A stretch of 64,000 nucleotides of DNA from assembly GCA_963812195.1 (NCBI GenBank), contig CAWEUI010000011.1, forward strand, positions 62,001-126,000, in the 5' to 3' direction. Under the pieces are notes generated by a model. It worked only from the letters and a program-made list of their open reading frames with translations, ran no database searches and was not told where the DNA came from. Within the stretch, counting starts at the first letter, position 1. Each line of letters starts with the position of its first letter. Below are positions 1 through 9,649 of the stretch, in pieces. The DNA is from ZC4RG30 sp963812195 (GTDB lineage Bacteria; Pseudomonadota; Gammaproteobacteria; Steroidobacterales; Steroidobacteraceae). The position numbers and the translations under genes are program-made.

Positions 1-1260
1 CAGGGTCGGGGCACCACGCCGTCGGTGGGGGTCTACCAGAAGCGCATGCGCGAGCTGGCCTCGCGGCGGCTCTCCGAGGCGCAACTGGATTCCTTCTTTT
101 CGCTGCTCGCCAAGGCAAAGCGCCCGCTCATCTACGCCGGTGGCGGCGTGGTACTGGCCAATGCCAGCGAGGATCTGCGCGCGTTCGCGGACCTGCTGGG
201 TATTCCGGTGGTCACCACGCTGATGGGTATCGGTGCGGTGGATACCACCGCGCCGCTGTCCATGCGCATGCTGGGCATGCACGGCACGGCCTTCGCCAAC
301 TATGCGGTGGAGGACTGCGACTTGCTGATCACGCTCGGGGCGCGCTTCGATGATCGGGTGGCCGGCAACCCCGCCAAGTTCGCGCCGCGCGCGAAGGTGA
401 TCGCGCAGTTCGACATCGACGCGGCCGAGATCAACAAGGTAAAGCCCGTCACCTTGCACCACATCGGTGATCTGAAGGATTCGCTGAGAAGCCTGCTGGC
501 TCGTGCGAAGCGGCTGTCTGCGAAGCCGGATGTTTCCTCCTGGCATGCACGTCTGGCGGCCCTGAAGCGCGACCATCCGATGGACTACGATCGGCAAAGC
601 AGCCTGATCCAGCCCTACTACGTGATCGAGGAGATCAACCGGCACACCCGCGGTGAGGCGATCATCGCCACCGGCGTCGGGCAGCACCAGATGTGGGCGG
701 CACAGTACTTCGATTTCCGCGCTCCGCGTCAGTGGCTCACATCCGGCAGCATGGGCACCATGGGCTTCGGATTGCCGGCCGCGCTGGGCGCGCAGGTCGC
801 GCATCCGGAACGCCTGGTCATCGACATCGACGGCGATGCCAGCATCCGCATGAACATCGGTGAGCTGGAAACGGCCACCACCTACAACCTGCCGGTGAAG
901 ATCTGCGTGCTCAACAACATCGGCGACGGCATGGTGCGCCAGTGGCAGAAGCTGTTCTTCGGCGGGCGCATGGCATCCACCGACAAGTCGCTGCATACCA
1001 AGGATTTCGTCAAGGCCGCGCAGGCCGACGGCTTTGCCTATGCCGCGCGCCTGTCCAGCAAGGCCGACGTACCGCGTGTGGTGGCGGAGTGGCTTGCGTT
1101 CGACGGGCCGGCGTTTCTCGAGGTGATGATCGATCCGGACGCGGGCGTGTATCCGATGGTCCCGCCGGGTCAGGGCTACGACGGCATGATCACCGGCGAG
1201 TTCATCAAGGCCCGCAAGGCAGCGCCGGTGGAGAAGCCCGACGCGTCGGAAATGTTCTAG
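1..1260 (+). CDS. ilvB: Acetolactate synthase large subunit (5'-truncated by window edge)
   Basis: This thiamine-diphosphate enzyme condenses two pyruvates to 2-acetolactate, or pyruvate with 2-oxobutanoate, in valine/leucine/isoleucine synthesis. The reading frame is open from base 1, so the first roughly 160 residues of a protein usually near 570-600 residues lie outside the window. Visible parts are the middle domain (from YAGGGVVLANASEDLRAF) and the C-terminal ThDP domain, with GSMGTMGFGLPAALGAQ and the metal/ThDP motif DIDGDASIRMN near base 820-850 followed by VLNN. The small regulatory ACT-domain subunit expected next is not seen. ilvA, which supplies 2-oxobutanoate, is 1.7 kb downstream on the same strand. 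The family call is firm; the isozyme name (ilvB, ilvG or ilvI) is not. Confidence 0.93.
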   Translation, partial: QGRGTTPSVGVYQKRMRELASRRLSEAQLDSFFSLLAKAKRPLIYAGGGVVLANASEDLRAFADLLGIPVVTTLMGIGAVDTTAPLSMRMLGMHGTAFANYAVEDCDLLITLGARFDDRVAGNPAKFAPRAKVIAQFDIDAAEINKVKPVTLHHIGDLKDSLRSLLARAKRLSAKPDVSSWHARLAALKRDHPMDYDRQSSLIQPYYVIEEINRHTRGEAIIATGVGQHQMWAAQYFDFRAPRQWLTSGSMGTMGFGLPAALGAQVAHPERLVIDIDGDASIRMNIGELETATTYNLPVKICVLNNIGDGMVRQWQKLFFGGRMASTDKSLHTKDFVKAAQADGFAYAARLSSKADVPRVVAEWLAFDGPAFLEVMIDPDAGVYPMVPPGQGYDGMITGEFIKARKAAPVEKPDASEMF

Positions 1261-1285
1261 GCAGTTCCGCCTCCTTACTGCCACA

Positions 1286-1819
1286 GTGGCGCGCCCCAGC
1301 AAGTCACAGCAACAGGACCGGCCCGCGCCGCGTCTGCGCCGTGCGTACTACGATTGCCGCTACGGGCAACTGCATCTGCACAACGCGATCCCCGCGGGTG
1401 GCGGTTTCGACGAACTGACTCCCGTCATCTGCCTGCATGGTGCGGGCGAGACGGGGCGGGTCTACATGCCGTTGCTGGCGGCGCTGGGCGAGGCGCGTTC
1501 GGCGTATGCGCCGGACCTGCCCGGCGCCGGTGAATCGGACCCGGCGCCAGGGGAGACGGCCATCGAATCCACGGTGCACGCCATCGCCGATTTCGTGGAC
1601 AGCATGCGTATCCGCGTGTTCGATCTGCTGGCGCGCGGCACGGCAGCTCCTGCGGCGCTGAAGCTTCTGGAGCTGCGTGGCCCCGCGGTGCGCCGGGTGC
1701 TGATGCTGGGCGCGGATGGCGTGCGCAGCGGTCCGAAGGTGACGGTACTGTCTGCCGCGGACGTCGCCGATCCGCAGCTGCCCTCGCGGGTGGTGGAGCT
1801 GCTCAGGGCCGGCCCATGA
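1286..1819 (+). CDS. Degenerate, short alpha/beta-hydrolase-fold protein
   Basis: A 177-residue protein with the front half of an alpha/beta-hydrolase fold: the oxyanion-loop motif CLHGAGETG near residue 50 and the strand-loop APDLPGAGESDP near residue 75. The nucleophile elbow, normally GxSxG, reads LLARGTAAP, so the catalytic serine appears lost. The protein ends before the usual catalytic acid and histidine. It is therefore probably not a hydrolase, or it is a decaying gene. The GTG start is chosen because it opens the frame 25 bases after the preceding stop. Its TGA overlaps the ATG of the following FHA gene (ATGA), which implies translational coupling. It sits where an acetolactate synthase small subunit might be expected, but shows no ACT-domain similarity that I can see. 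Confidence 0.6.
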   Translation: MARPSKSQQQDRPAPRLRRAYYDCRYGQLHLHNAIPAGGGFDELTPVICLHGAGETGRVYMPLLAALGEARSAYAPDLPGAGESDPAPGETAIESTVHAIADFVDSMRIRVFDLLARGTAAPAALKLLELRGPAVRRVLMLGADGVRSGPKVTVLSAADVADPQLPSRVVELLRAGP

Positions 1820-2972
1820 TCGTGAAGCCCAATTCCCCGGCTGATGACGAGGATCCGGAAGCAACGGCGCGGCTGCCGGCGGCGCAGGTCGAGTCCATTG
1901 CGGATGAAGCCGGCGAAGCCACTTCGGACACGGACGTGTTTGCGGTGCCGGCCGTGCCGGTGGGCACCACGGAGCTTGCCGGGCGGTTGCGCGAGGTGGA
2001 GCGCGCGCTCGAGGAGCAGACCCGACGTGTGCAGCAGCTCGAGGCCGAACTGGGCGAGGCCGGGGAACGCCAGGTGGCTCTGGCCGCGGAGCTGGCCGAA
2101 TCGCAGCAGCGTCAGGCCGCGCTCGAAGCGCAACTGGCCGAGTCACGGCTCTACGCGCAACAACAGGCGCAACTTGCCCTGGATGGCAGGGTTGCCGCCA
2201 GTCGGCGTCACGATGCCGACATGATCGAACTGCGGCGCATCAGCGAGCAGCGACTCGAAGCGCTGACTTGCTGGCAGGGCTTTCGCGCGGTCAGTGATTC
2301 GCTGCTGGCGGAGGCCGAGGCGCGCTGCGCGCTGCTGGAGACACGGATCGCCGGTACGGGCGAGCCGGCAGGTACGCAGGAGGATCCCGGAGCCAGCGCG
2401 GGGACGGCTCCGCCGGCGCCCGACGAACCGGACAGTGCGGCGACCGGTGAGGCGCTGGCCGCGCTTCAAGCGGAAGTCGGCTCCTTGAGGTCCGCTCTGG
2501 CAGCGGCGCAGCAACGCCAGCAGGAACTCGAGGACAGGGCGCGGGACGAGGCGGTTCGGGCGCAGAATCTTGAGGAAGAGATCCACGCCAGCGAACTGAT
2601 ATTCGGCGACCCGCCCGCGCAGGCGCGCAAGCGCGACATCGCCGATACGGGCAATGATTCCCTTACCCGGGCGCCAAAGGGCGATGCGCCGCTGCGGGTA
2701 CTGGTGCTGCAGGGCGAATCGGGGCAGGTGGTCTATCCAGTAGGCCGACGCACGACGATCGGGCGCACCCCGGACAATGACATCCAGATCGATGCAGGCA
2801 ATGTCAGCCGGCGCCATGCCGTGCTGCTGGCCAGCGCCGATCAGTGCATCCTGGAGGACCTCAACAGCACCAACGGCGTGTTCGTCAATGGTTGCCACGT
2901 AGCCCGCCAGCAATTGCACGACGGCGACATCGTGACCATCGGCAAGACGGAACTGCGGTTCGAAGAACTTAC

Positions 2973-2976
<4 letters not shown>
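1816..2976 (+). CDS. Coiled-coil protein with C-terminal FHA domain
   Basis: A 386-residue cytoplasmic protein. Residues about 50-150 and 215-260 are rich in E, Q, A and R with heptad-like spacing, consistent with coiled coil. Residues about 290-385 form an FHA domain, a phosphothreonine-binding module, with the hallmarks TIGRTPDNDIQID, the SRRH motif in NVSRRHAVLL, and LNSTNGVFVNG. No catalytic domain is visible. It overlaps the upstream hydrolase-like gene by 4 bases and ilvA downstream by 4 bases (ATGA), so it is co-translated with amino-acid genes. A likely partner is a Ser/Thr kinase such as the one encoded at 7.5-9.6 kb, but that is inference from proximity. The domain call is secure; the role is unknown. 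Confidence 0.85.
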
Positions 2977-4490
<1,514 letters not shown>

Positions 4491-4525
4491 CGTCACCTGG
4501 GGCGCTTCCCCAACGGATTTCGCCA

Positions 4526-4774
4526 ATGCGTGGTCGGTTGCTGAGAATCGGGCGGTGCATCCTGGTGTTGCTCAGTGGCCTGCTGGTGATTGCCGCGGGG
4601 CTGGCCATGCTGGTGCTGCCGGGCCCGGGCGTGGTGACGATATTGCTGGGCCTGGGCATCCTGAGCCTGGAATTCGAGCGGCCTCGCTTGTGGCTGGCGC
4701 GCCTGAAGGCGAAGGGCGCGCGCCTCAAGCAGCGTTTCGAACAGCGGCGGTCGCGATCCGGCGACGGCCGCTAG
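4526..4774 (+). CDS. PGPGW-family small membrane protein
   Basis: An 82-residue protein with one or two hydrophobic segments (residues about 6-45) containing the family signature LVLPGPGVVTILLGLGILSLEFE, which is shared by small uncharacterised transmembrane proteins of the PGPGW type. The tail is basic (K/R rich), suggesting a cytoplasmic C-terminus. The ATG at 4526 gives a protein starting MRGRLLRIGRCILVLLSG; in-frame starts further upstream would overlap ilvA and add sequence unlike a membrane-protein N-terminus. It follows ilvA by 35 bases. Function unknown. Confidence 0.8.
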   Translation: MRGRLLRIGRCILVLLSGLLVIAAGLAMLVLPGPGVVTILLGLGILSLEFERPRLWLARLKAKGARLKQRFEQRRSRSGDGR

Positions 4775-4907
4775 GACGCCCGCCCGGGAGCCGCTTCCGT
4801 TCCAGAACCGGAACTTCTGCTGTGGCAGCAAGGGTCGGCGCCGTGCGGGTGAATCCACCGCAGGACATTGGGCGTAGAATTGCCTGCTCCGGGTTGTCCA
4901 TACGCGC

Positions 4908-5585
4908 ATGAACACCAGAGCCCCATTGCTGATCGCCGGCATGCTTGCGCCGCTGTTGCTGGGCGGCTGCATGCGCGCACGCGTGGACGAATCGCGCGAA
5001 CTGGCCACCGCCATCGGCAGCAACGAGTCGGTGGTCGTGCTGGCCAAGCCCCAGATCGAGGGCGCGGCCGCCGAAGGTGACTTCATCGATTGCGTGGGCA
5101 AGCGCATTGCCGGTCGCCACAAGTCGATCAGGATCGAATCGAACAAGGACTTCACCGACCGGCTGTTTCCCTGGTTCGAGCCGGGCACCGTTCCAACGCG
5201 GCCGGAAGGCCTGACGGCGGTACTGCGTCAGCCTGGTGTCAGTGAGCAGGTCGCGGCCACCGGCGTGCGCTACATCGTGTGGCTGGACGGCGGCACGCGC
5301 AGGACCGACGGCGGCGGCAGCCTTGCCTGCGGCGCCGCACCCGGCGCTGCCGGGTGCATCGGCTTCGGCTGGTGGGAGAAGGAGGCGAATTACGAGGCCA
5401 CTATCTGGGACCTGAAGCAGGCCAAGTCGGTGGGCTCGGTCGGAACCGATGTAACCGGCACCTCGGCGGTCGTTGGTCTGGTGGTTCCGCTGCCGTTCAT
5501 CGCCCGGGTCGAGGGCACGGCATGCGACCGGTTGGGCGAGCAGTTGCGCAGTTTTCTGGCCGGCTCGCCCTCGGGAGCCGGTTGA
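4908..5585 (+). CDS. Putative lipoprotein, first of the kinase/FHA/vWA cluster
   Basis: 225 residues with a clear lipoprotein signal: charged start MNTRAP, hydrophobic core, and lipobox LLGGC with the acylated cysteine at about residue 22. The mature part has no motif I recognise. It contains Cys-bearing segments (FIDCVGKRI, SLACGAAPGAAGCIGFGWW) that could form disulfides, and a C-terminal region reading like a small beta domain followed by a hydrophobic GTSAVVGLVVPLPFIARV stretch. The stop overlaps the next gene's ATG by one base (TGATG). It opens a run of co-directional genes up to 15.9 kb. Outer- or inner-membrane anchoring is inferred only from the lipobox. Confidence 0.75.
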   Translation: MNTRAPLLIAGMLAPLLLGGCMRARVDESRELATAIGSNESVVVLAKPQIEGAAAEGDFIDCVGKRIAGRHKSIRIESNKDFTDRLFPWFEPGTVPTRPEGLTAVLRQPGVSEQVAATGVRYIVWLDGGTRRTDGGGSLACGAAPGAAGCIGFGWWEKEANYEATIWDLKQAKSVGSVGTDVTGTSAVVGLVVPLPFIARVEGTACDRLGEQLRSFLAGSPSGAG

Positions 5586-6322
5586 TGCATACGCGCTTCA
5601 TTCTGGCATGGCCGGCGGCGCTGCTGCTTTGCGCGGGCTGCGCCACCAGTGGCGGCGCAGCTGGTGGCAGTACGGGCACGCCGGCGCCGGCCGCCGCGGT
5701 GCCCACCGCCGATGCGGCTCCCGCGGCCGCCCCCGCGGCTGCTGCGAATGCCGCCCCCGGTACGGCCGCGGCTGCCGCCCCCGCAGCTGCTGCGAATGCC
5801 GCCGCCAGTGCAACCAGCGCGGCTTCCAGCGCGGTTGCGACCAGCCCGGCGCGCGCGGGCGGTTCGGCTGATCCGGGGCTTCCCGCCAGAACGCCGGCGG
5901 AGCAGCGCGCCGCGATTGACAGCCGGTTGAACGCGTCCCTGGCGCGCTTCGACGACCGGTTGCGCAAGGAGCAGCAGCAGAGCGCCTCCCAGCGCGATGC
6001 ACAGGCCACTTCGGGTACTGCCGCCGGGTCCGGTGGTGATCCGCAGGTCACGCCCGGCGCTGAGAGCGCGCGTGACCGCGACGAGATTCACCGCGACCGT
6101 TCCGGCGACCTGCAGTCGGTGGGTGTGCAGCAGGACGCAGGCGCACAGCAGGGCAACGCAGCCAATGGCGCAAGCGCCAATCCCATTCCCTCCGGCGCGG
6201 ACGACGACATCATCGCGCGACGCCTGCGCCGGGCCGCGGAAAACGAAACCGATCCGGAGCTCAAGGCGAAGCTCTGGAAGGAATACCGCGACTACAAGGA
6301 AAACACCAAGGGTTCGACGTGA
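5585..6322 (+). CDS. Ala/Pro-rich putative lipoprotein
   Basis: 245 residues starting MHTRFILAWPAALLLCAGC, a textbook lipoprotein signal with the cysteine at residue 19. Residues about 20-100 are an Ala-rich linker of low complexity, plausibly a periplasmic spacer. The rest is charged and predicted helical (ARFDDRLRKEQQQ, IARRLRRAAENETDPELKAKLWKEY). The ATG overlaps the previous stop by one base, and its own stop overlaps the next GTG start (GTGA), so the three lipoproteins are translationally coupled. No enzymatic motif is seen. The long spacer plus helical tail suggests a bridge or scaffold in the envelope, which is inference. Confidence 0.72.
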   Translation: MHTRFILAWPAALLLCAGCATSGGAAGGSTGTPAPAAAVPTADAAPAAAPAAAANAAPGTAAAAAPAAAANAAASATSAASSAVATSPARAGGSADPGLPARTPAEQRAAIDSRLNASLARFDDRLRKEQQQSASQRDAQATSGTAAGSGGDPQVTPGAESARDRDEIHRDRSGDLQSVGVQQDAGAQQGNAANGASANPIPSGADDDIIARRLRRAAENETDPELKAKLWKEYRDYKENTKGST

Positions 6323-7542
6323 GATCCGTGGTGCTCGCCATCGTCGGGCTTGGCCTGCTTGCCGGTTGCGTCGTGGAAGACGTCAAGCCGCTGCCGAAGG
6401 TGGAGGCAAAGCAGGCCGTGCAGGAGATTCCCGCCGCCCAGCGCCTGGACGTGGTCGTGCACACCTTCGATCCGGGCATTCCGGCCAATCTTGCCGCCGA
6501 CGAGGATGCGCTGGCAAAGAAGCGCATCTATCCCGAGGTGCGCAAGGCCGAATCGCGCTACTTCGCCGTGATGTTGCGCAACACCCTGGAAGGCAGCGCA
6601 CAGTGGGGTGCGGTGCGCGTGGCGCCGGACAGTGTCAGGTTCGTCGATGTGGCGGTGACGGGCCGGATCATCGAATCCACCGGCAAGCATCTGGCCCTGG
6701 AGATCACCGCGCGCGATGCGGCCGGGCGCGTGTGGCTCGACGCGAAGCGCTACGATGGTGACGCCGACATCGGCAGCTACAAGACCGACGCCGCGCTGCA
6801 GGCACGCGATCCGTTCCAGAACGTCTTCTCCAACATCGCCAACGATCTGCTGGCGGCGCGCGCCGGGCTCGACGCCGCATCCCTGCGCGAATTGCGCGAG
6901 GTCACCGAGCTGCGCTTTGGCGCCGACATTGCGCCGGATGCGTTGTCCGGCTACCTGCGTACGGATCAGAAGCAGCGCCCGGCGCTGACGCACGTGGTGC
7001 GGCTGCCGGCCGGCAACGATCCGATCGCGGCGCGCGTGAAACTCATCCGCCAGCGCGACGCCGAAGTGCTGGATACGCTGGACGGCTTCTACACCGGCTT
7101 CGCGCAGCAGATGGAACAGCCCTACGGGGACTTCCGTCGCACGTCCTGGGACGAGATCGACAAACAGGAGCGCGCACTGGCCAGCGCGCGAACCCGCACG
7201 TTCCTCGGCGCCGCCGCGGTTGCGGCCAGCATCCTGGTGCCGGGCAGCTGCAGCAGCAACACCGCGTGCAACCTGGAAAGCGCGGCGCGCTATGCCGGCG
7301 CGATCGGCGGCATCACCTCGGTGCTGTCCGGGCTGAAGAAGTACGCCGACGCGCGCACCCACGCGCAGGCCTTCGGTGAACTGGCGCGCTCGTTCCAGTC
7401 GGAAGTGGCGCCGCAGGTGGTCGACGTGGAGGGACGGAGCCTGCGCCTGACGGGCACTGCCGAGGAGCAGTACCGGGAATGGCGCAAGATGTTGCACGAA
7501 TTCCAGGCCGATGAGGCTCCGGCGCAAAATGGCCAGCCTTGA
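6319..7542 (+). CDS. Putative lipoprotein with glycine-rich membrane segment
   Basis: 407 residues beginning (GTG) with VLAIVGLGLLAGC, a lipobox with cysteine at about residue 17. The N-terminal half (residues 40-200) has alternating beta/helix character; the second half is helical and holds a hydrophobic glycine/alanine stretch (TFLGAAAVAASILVPG, residues about 295-310) followed by a CSSNTAC pair and another small-residue stretch (YAGAIGGITSVLSGL). I do not recognise the family. The start overlaps the previous stop by 4 bases, and its end overlaps the kinase start at 7529, so it is made together with the kinase. It could be a sensory partner or an outer-membrane component of the same system. 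Confidence 0.72.
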   Translation: MRSVVLAIVGLGLLAGCVVEDVKPLPKVEAKQAVQEIPAAQRLDVVVHTFDPGIPANLAADEDALAKKRIYPEVRKAESRYFAVMLRNTLEGSAQWGAVRVAPDSVRFVDVAVTGRIIESTGKHLALEITARDAAGRVWLDAKRYDGDADIGSYKTDAALQARDPFQNVFSNIANDLLAARAGLDAASLRELREVTELRFGADIAPDALSGYLRTDQKQRPALTHVVRLPAGNDPIAARVKLIRQRDAEVLDTLDGFYTGFAQQMEQPYGDFRRTSWDEIDKQERALASARTRTFLGAAAVAASILVPGSCSSNTACNLESAARYAGAIGGITSVLSGLKKYADARTHAQAFGELARSFQSEVAPQVVDVEGRSLRLTGTAEEQYREWRKMLHEFQADEAPAQNGQP

Positions 7543-9643
7543 ATCGGGCCGCCTGCTGGCCGAGCGCTACGAGCTGCAGGATCGGCTCGGTGACGGCGGG
7601 CACGCGGAGGTCTGGAAAGCCCGTGATGGACACAGCGGGCGCAGTGTCGCGCTGAAGTTCCTGCATTCGCGCCGCAGCGGACCGGAGGATGCGTTGCCGG
7701 TCCTGCAGCATGAAGCGCACATGGCGCGACGGCTCGAACACCCCGGCGTATTGAAGCTGGACGATCCGCAGCGCGACGGGACATTCGTATTCCTGCCGAT
7801 GGAGTTCGCCGCCGGCGGCGATGCATCCTGGCTGCGCGGCGCATCCTGGCAGCGGGTGCTGCCCGTGCTGTTGCAGACGGCGCGGGTGCTGGAACACGCG
7901 CATGCGCGCGGCGTCGTGCACCGTGACCTGAAACCACGCAACGTGTTGTTCGACTCGCTGGGCAACGTGCGCATCTCGGACTTCGGCACGGCGGCGTCCA
8001 CCGGCAGCAGCGACGCACCGTCCACCGGTTCGCCGTTTTCAGCCAGCCCGCAGCAGCTGCGCGACGAGCCGGCCACTCCCGCCGACGACGTGTACGGGCT
8101 GGGGGCGCTGGCCTACGAACTGCTGACGCGCTACCCGCCCTTTTATCCTCATTTCGATGCGCAGCGTGTGCAGGGCGAGGATCCGCCGCGTCCCGAACCG
8201 GTACACCCCGCGCCCGGGGCGTTGCTGGATCTGGTGCAGGCCATGCTGGCGCGTGATGCATCCGGGCGGCCGGATCTGTCCACCGTGATCGCGGCGTTCG
8301 AACACCACCTGGCGACGCGCGACGAGGCGGGCAATGACGAGGCGGCGTGGATAACCGAACCTGCTGCCGCGCCGGGCGCCGGGCAATTGCCGCGGCCGCG
8401 GGTCCGGTCACGCCATGCGTTGCTGTGGGTGCTGGGCATCGTCGCGAGTGCGGGTGCCGCGGTACTGCTGCTGTTGCCCGGTCCGGTGCCGACGCCGCCC
8501 GCGCAAGTGTCCGCGCCGGTCCTGGCGCGCCCGGCCCGGGTGGCCGATGCCGTGATGCCTGCCGCGGCCGCCGCGCCAGCCGCGTCGCAACCGGCGGCGC
8601 GGCCGGCAGCGCAACCTGCAGCCGCGCCTGACGCATCCGACACAGCGCTGCAACAGGCGCTGCGCGCCGGGCGCGAGGCACTGCAGGCCATGCAGCCCGA
8701 ACAGGCGCGCGCGGCATTTCAGCGCGCATTGCTGCTGCAGCCCGGTCAGGCGCAGGCGCGCCATGGCATTTCGGCCAGCCTGCGACTGGATGCGCAGCTT
8801 GCCGGAATGGCCAACGGCGCAAAGCGGGAGGCCGCGGGCGATCTCGGTGCGGCGGCCGACCAATACCGCCTGCTGCTGGCCAACGACAGCAGCTTCAAGC
8901 CGGCCGCATCCGCATTGGCGCGCGTCGAGCAGGGCCAGCGGACGCGGCAGTTCGAGGACCTGCTGACCGCGGGCGCCAATGATCTGCGCTACGGGCGTGT
9001 CGATGAGGCCGGGGCAGCCTATCAACAGGCCGCGCGCATCAAGCCGGACGATGCCCGCCTGCGTGCCGGGCAGCAGCGCGTCAACGAGGTGCTCGCCAGC
9101 CGACGCAACGCCGAGGATCTGGCCACCGGCGTCCGGTTGGAGGGTGCGGAGCAGTGGGACGCGGCCGTGGCGCACTACCGCGCCGTGCTGGCCCGGGATC
9201 CCACGCTGGGTTTCGCCCAGGATGGTCTCGCGCGCAGCGAACGCCGCGCCGCGCTCGATCACGAACTGGGAGATTACCTGGCGCGACCCCAACGCCTGAC
9301 TGCACCTGCCGTGCGGCAGGCCGCGGAACGTGCCATGGCGCGCGGCGAGGCGACCGCCGGCGCCGCGCCCCGGCTGCACCAGCAGCTGCATGCGCTGCAC
9401 GACGAGCTGGCGCAACTGGCGGTGGCAGTGCCGGTGGCAATCTCGTCGGACAACAGCACGCAGGTCAGTCTGGCACCGGTCGGTGATCTTGGCAGCTTCA
9501 GCTCGCGTGAACTGCAATTGCCGCCGGGTCACTACATTCTGACCGGCCGCCGGGACGGTTTTCGCGACGTGCGCTACGAGTTCGAGATTGCCCCCGGGCA
9601 GGACGCGGCCGAGTGGTCCGTGAAATGCACGGAGCGCATCTAG
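7529..9643 (+). CDS. Transmembrane Ser/Thr protein kinase with periplasmic repeat region
   Basis: 704 residues. Residues 14-270 are a Hanks-type kinase: glycine loop GDGGHAEV (21-28), ATP lysine in VALKFL (K43), helix-C Glu in HEAHMARR (E62), catalytic HRDLKPRN (131-138), and DFG (151-153). All key residues are present, so it should be active. One transmembrane helix (about 294-315) separates the cytoplasmic kinase from a Pro/Ala-rich linker and a helical TPR-like region (about 370-600), then a short beta segment at the end (GHYILTGRRDGFRDV) resembling a PEGA-type module. ATG 7529 is preferred to one 18 bases upstream because it begins MASLESGRLLAERYEL; both overlap the preceding gene. Probable substrates or readers are the nearby FHA proteins, by inference. 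Confidence 0.9.
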   Translation: MASLESGRLLAERYELQDRLGDGGHAEVWKARDGHSGRSVALKFLHSRRSGPEDALPVLQHEAHMARRLEHPGVLKLDDPQRDGTFVFLPMEFAAGGDASWLRGASWQRVLPVLLQTARVLEHAHARGVVHRDLKPRNVLFDSLGNVRISDFGTAASTGSSDAPSTGSPFSASPQQLRDEPATPADDVYGLGALAYELLTRYPPFYPHFDAQRVQGEDPPRPEPVHPAPGALLDLVQAMLARDASGRPDLSTVIAAFEHHLATRDEAGNDEAAWITEPAAAPGAGQLPRPRVRSRHALLWVLGIVASAGAAVLLLLPGPVPTPPAQVSAPVLARPARVADAVMPAAAAAPAASQPAARPAAQPAAAPDASDTALQQALRAGREALQAMQPEQARAAFQRALLLQPGQAQARHGISASLRLDAQLAGMANGAKREAAGDLGAAADQYRLLLANDSSFKPAASALARVEQGQRTRQFEDLLTAGANDLRYGRVDEAGAAYQQAARIKPDDARLRAGQQRVNEVLASRRNAEDLATGVRLEGAEQWDAAVAHYRAVLARDPTLGFAQDGLARSERRAALDHELGDYLARPQRLTAPAVRQAAERAMARGEATAGAAPRLHQQLHALHDELAQLAVAVPVAISSDNSTQVSLAPVGDLGSFSSRELQLPPGHYILTGRRDGFRDVRYEFEIAPGQDAAEWSVKCTERI

Positions 9644-9649
9644 GAAGGG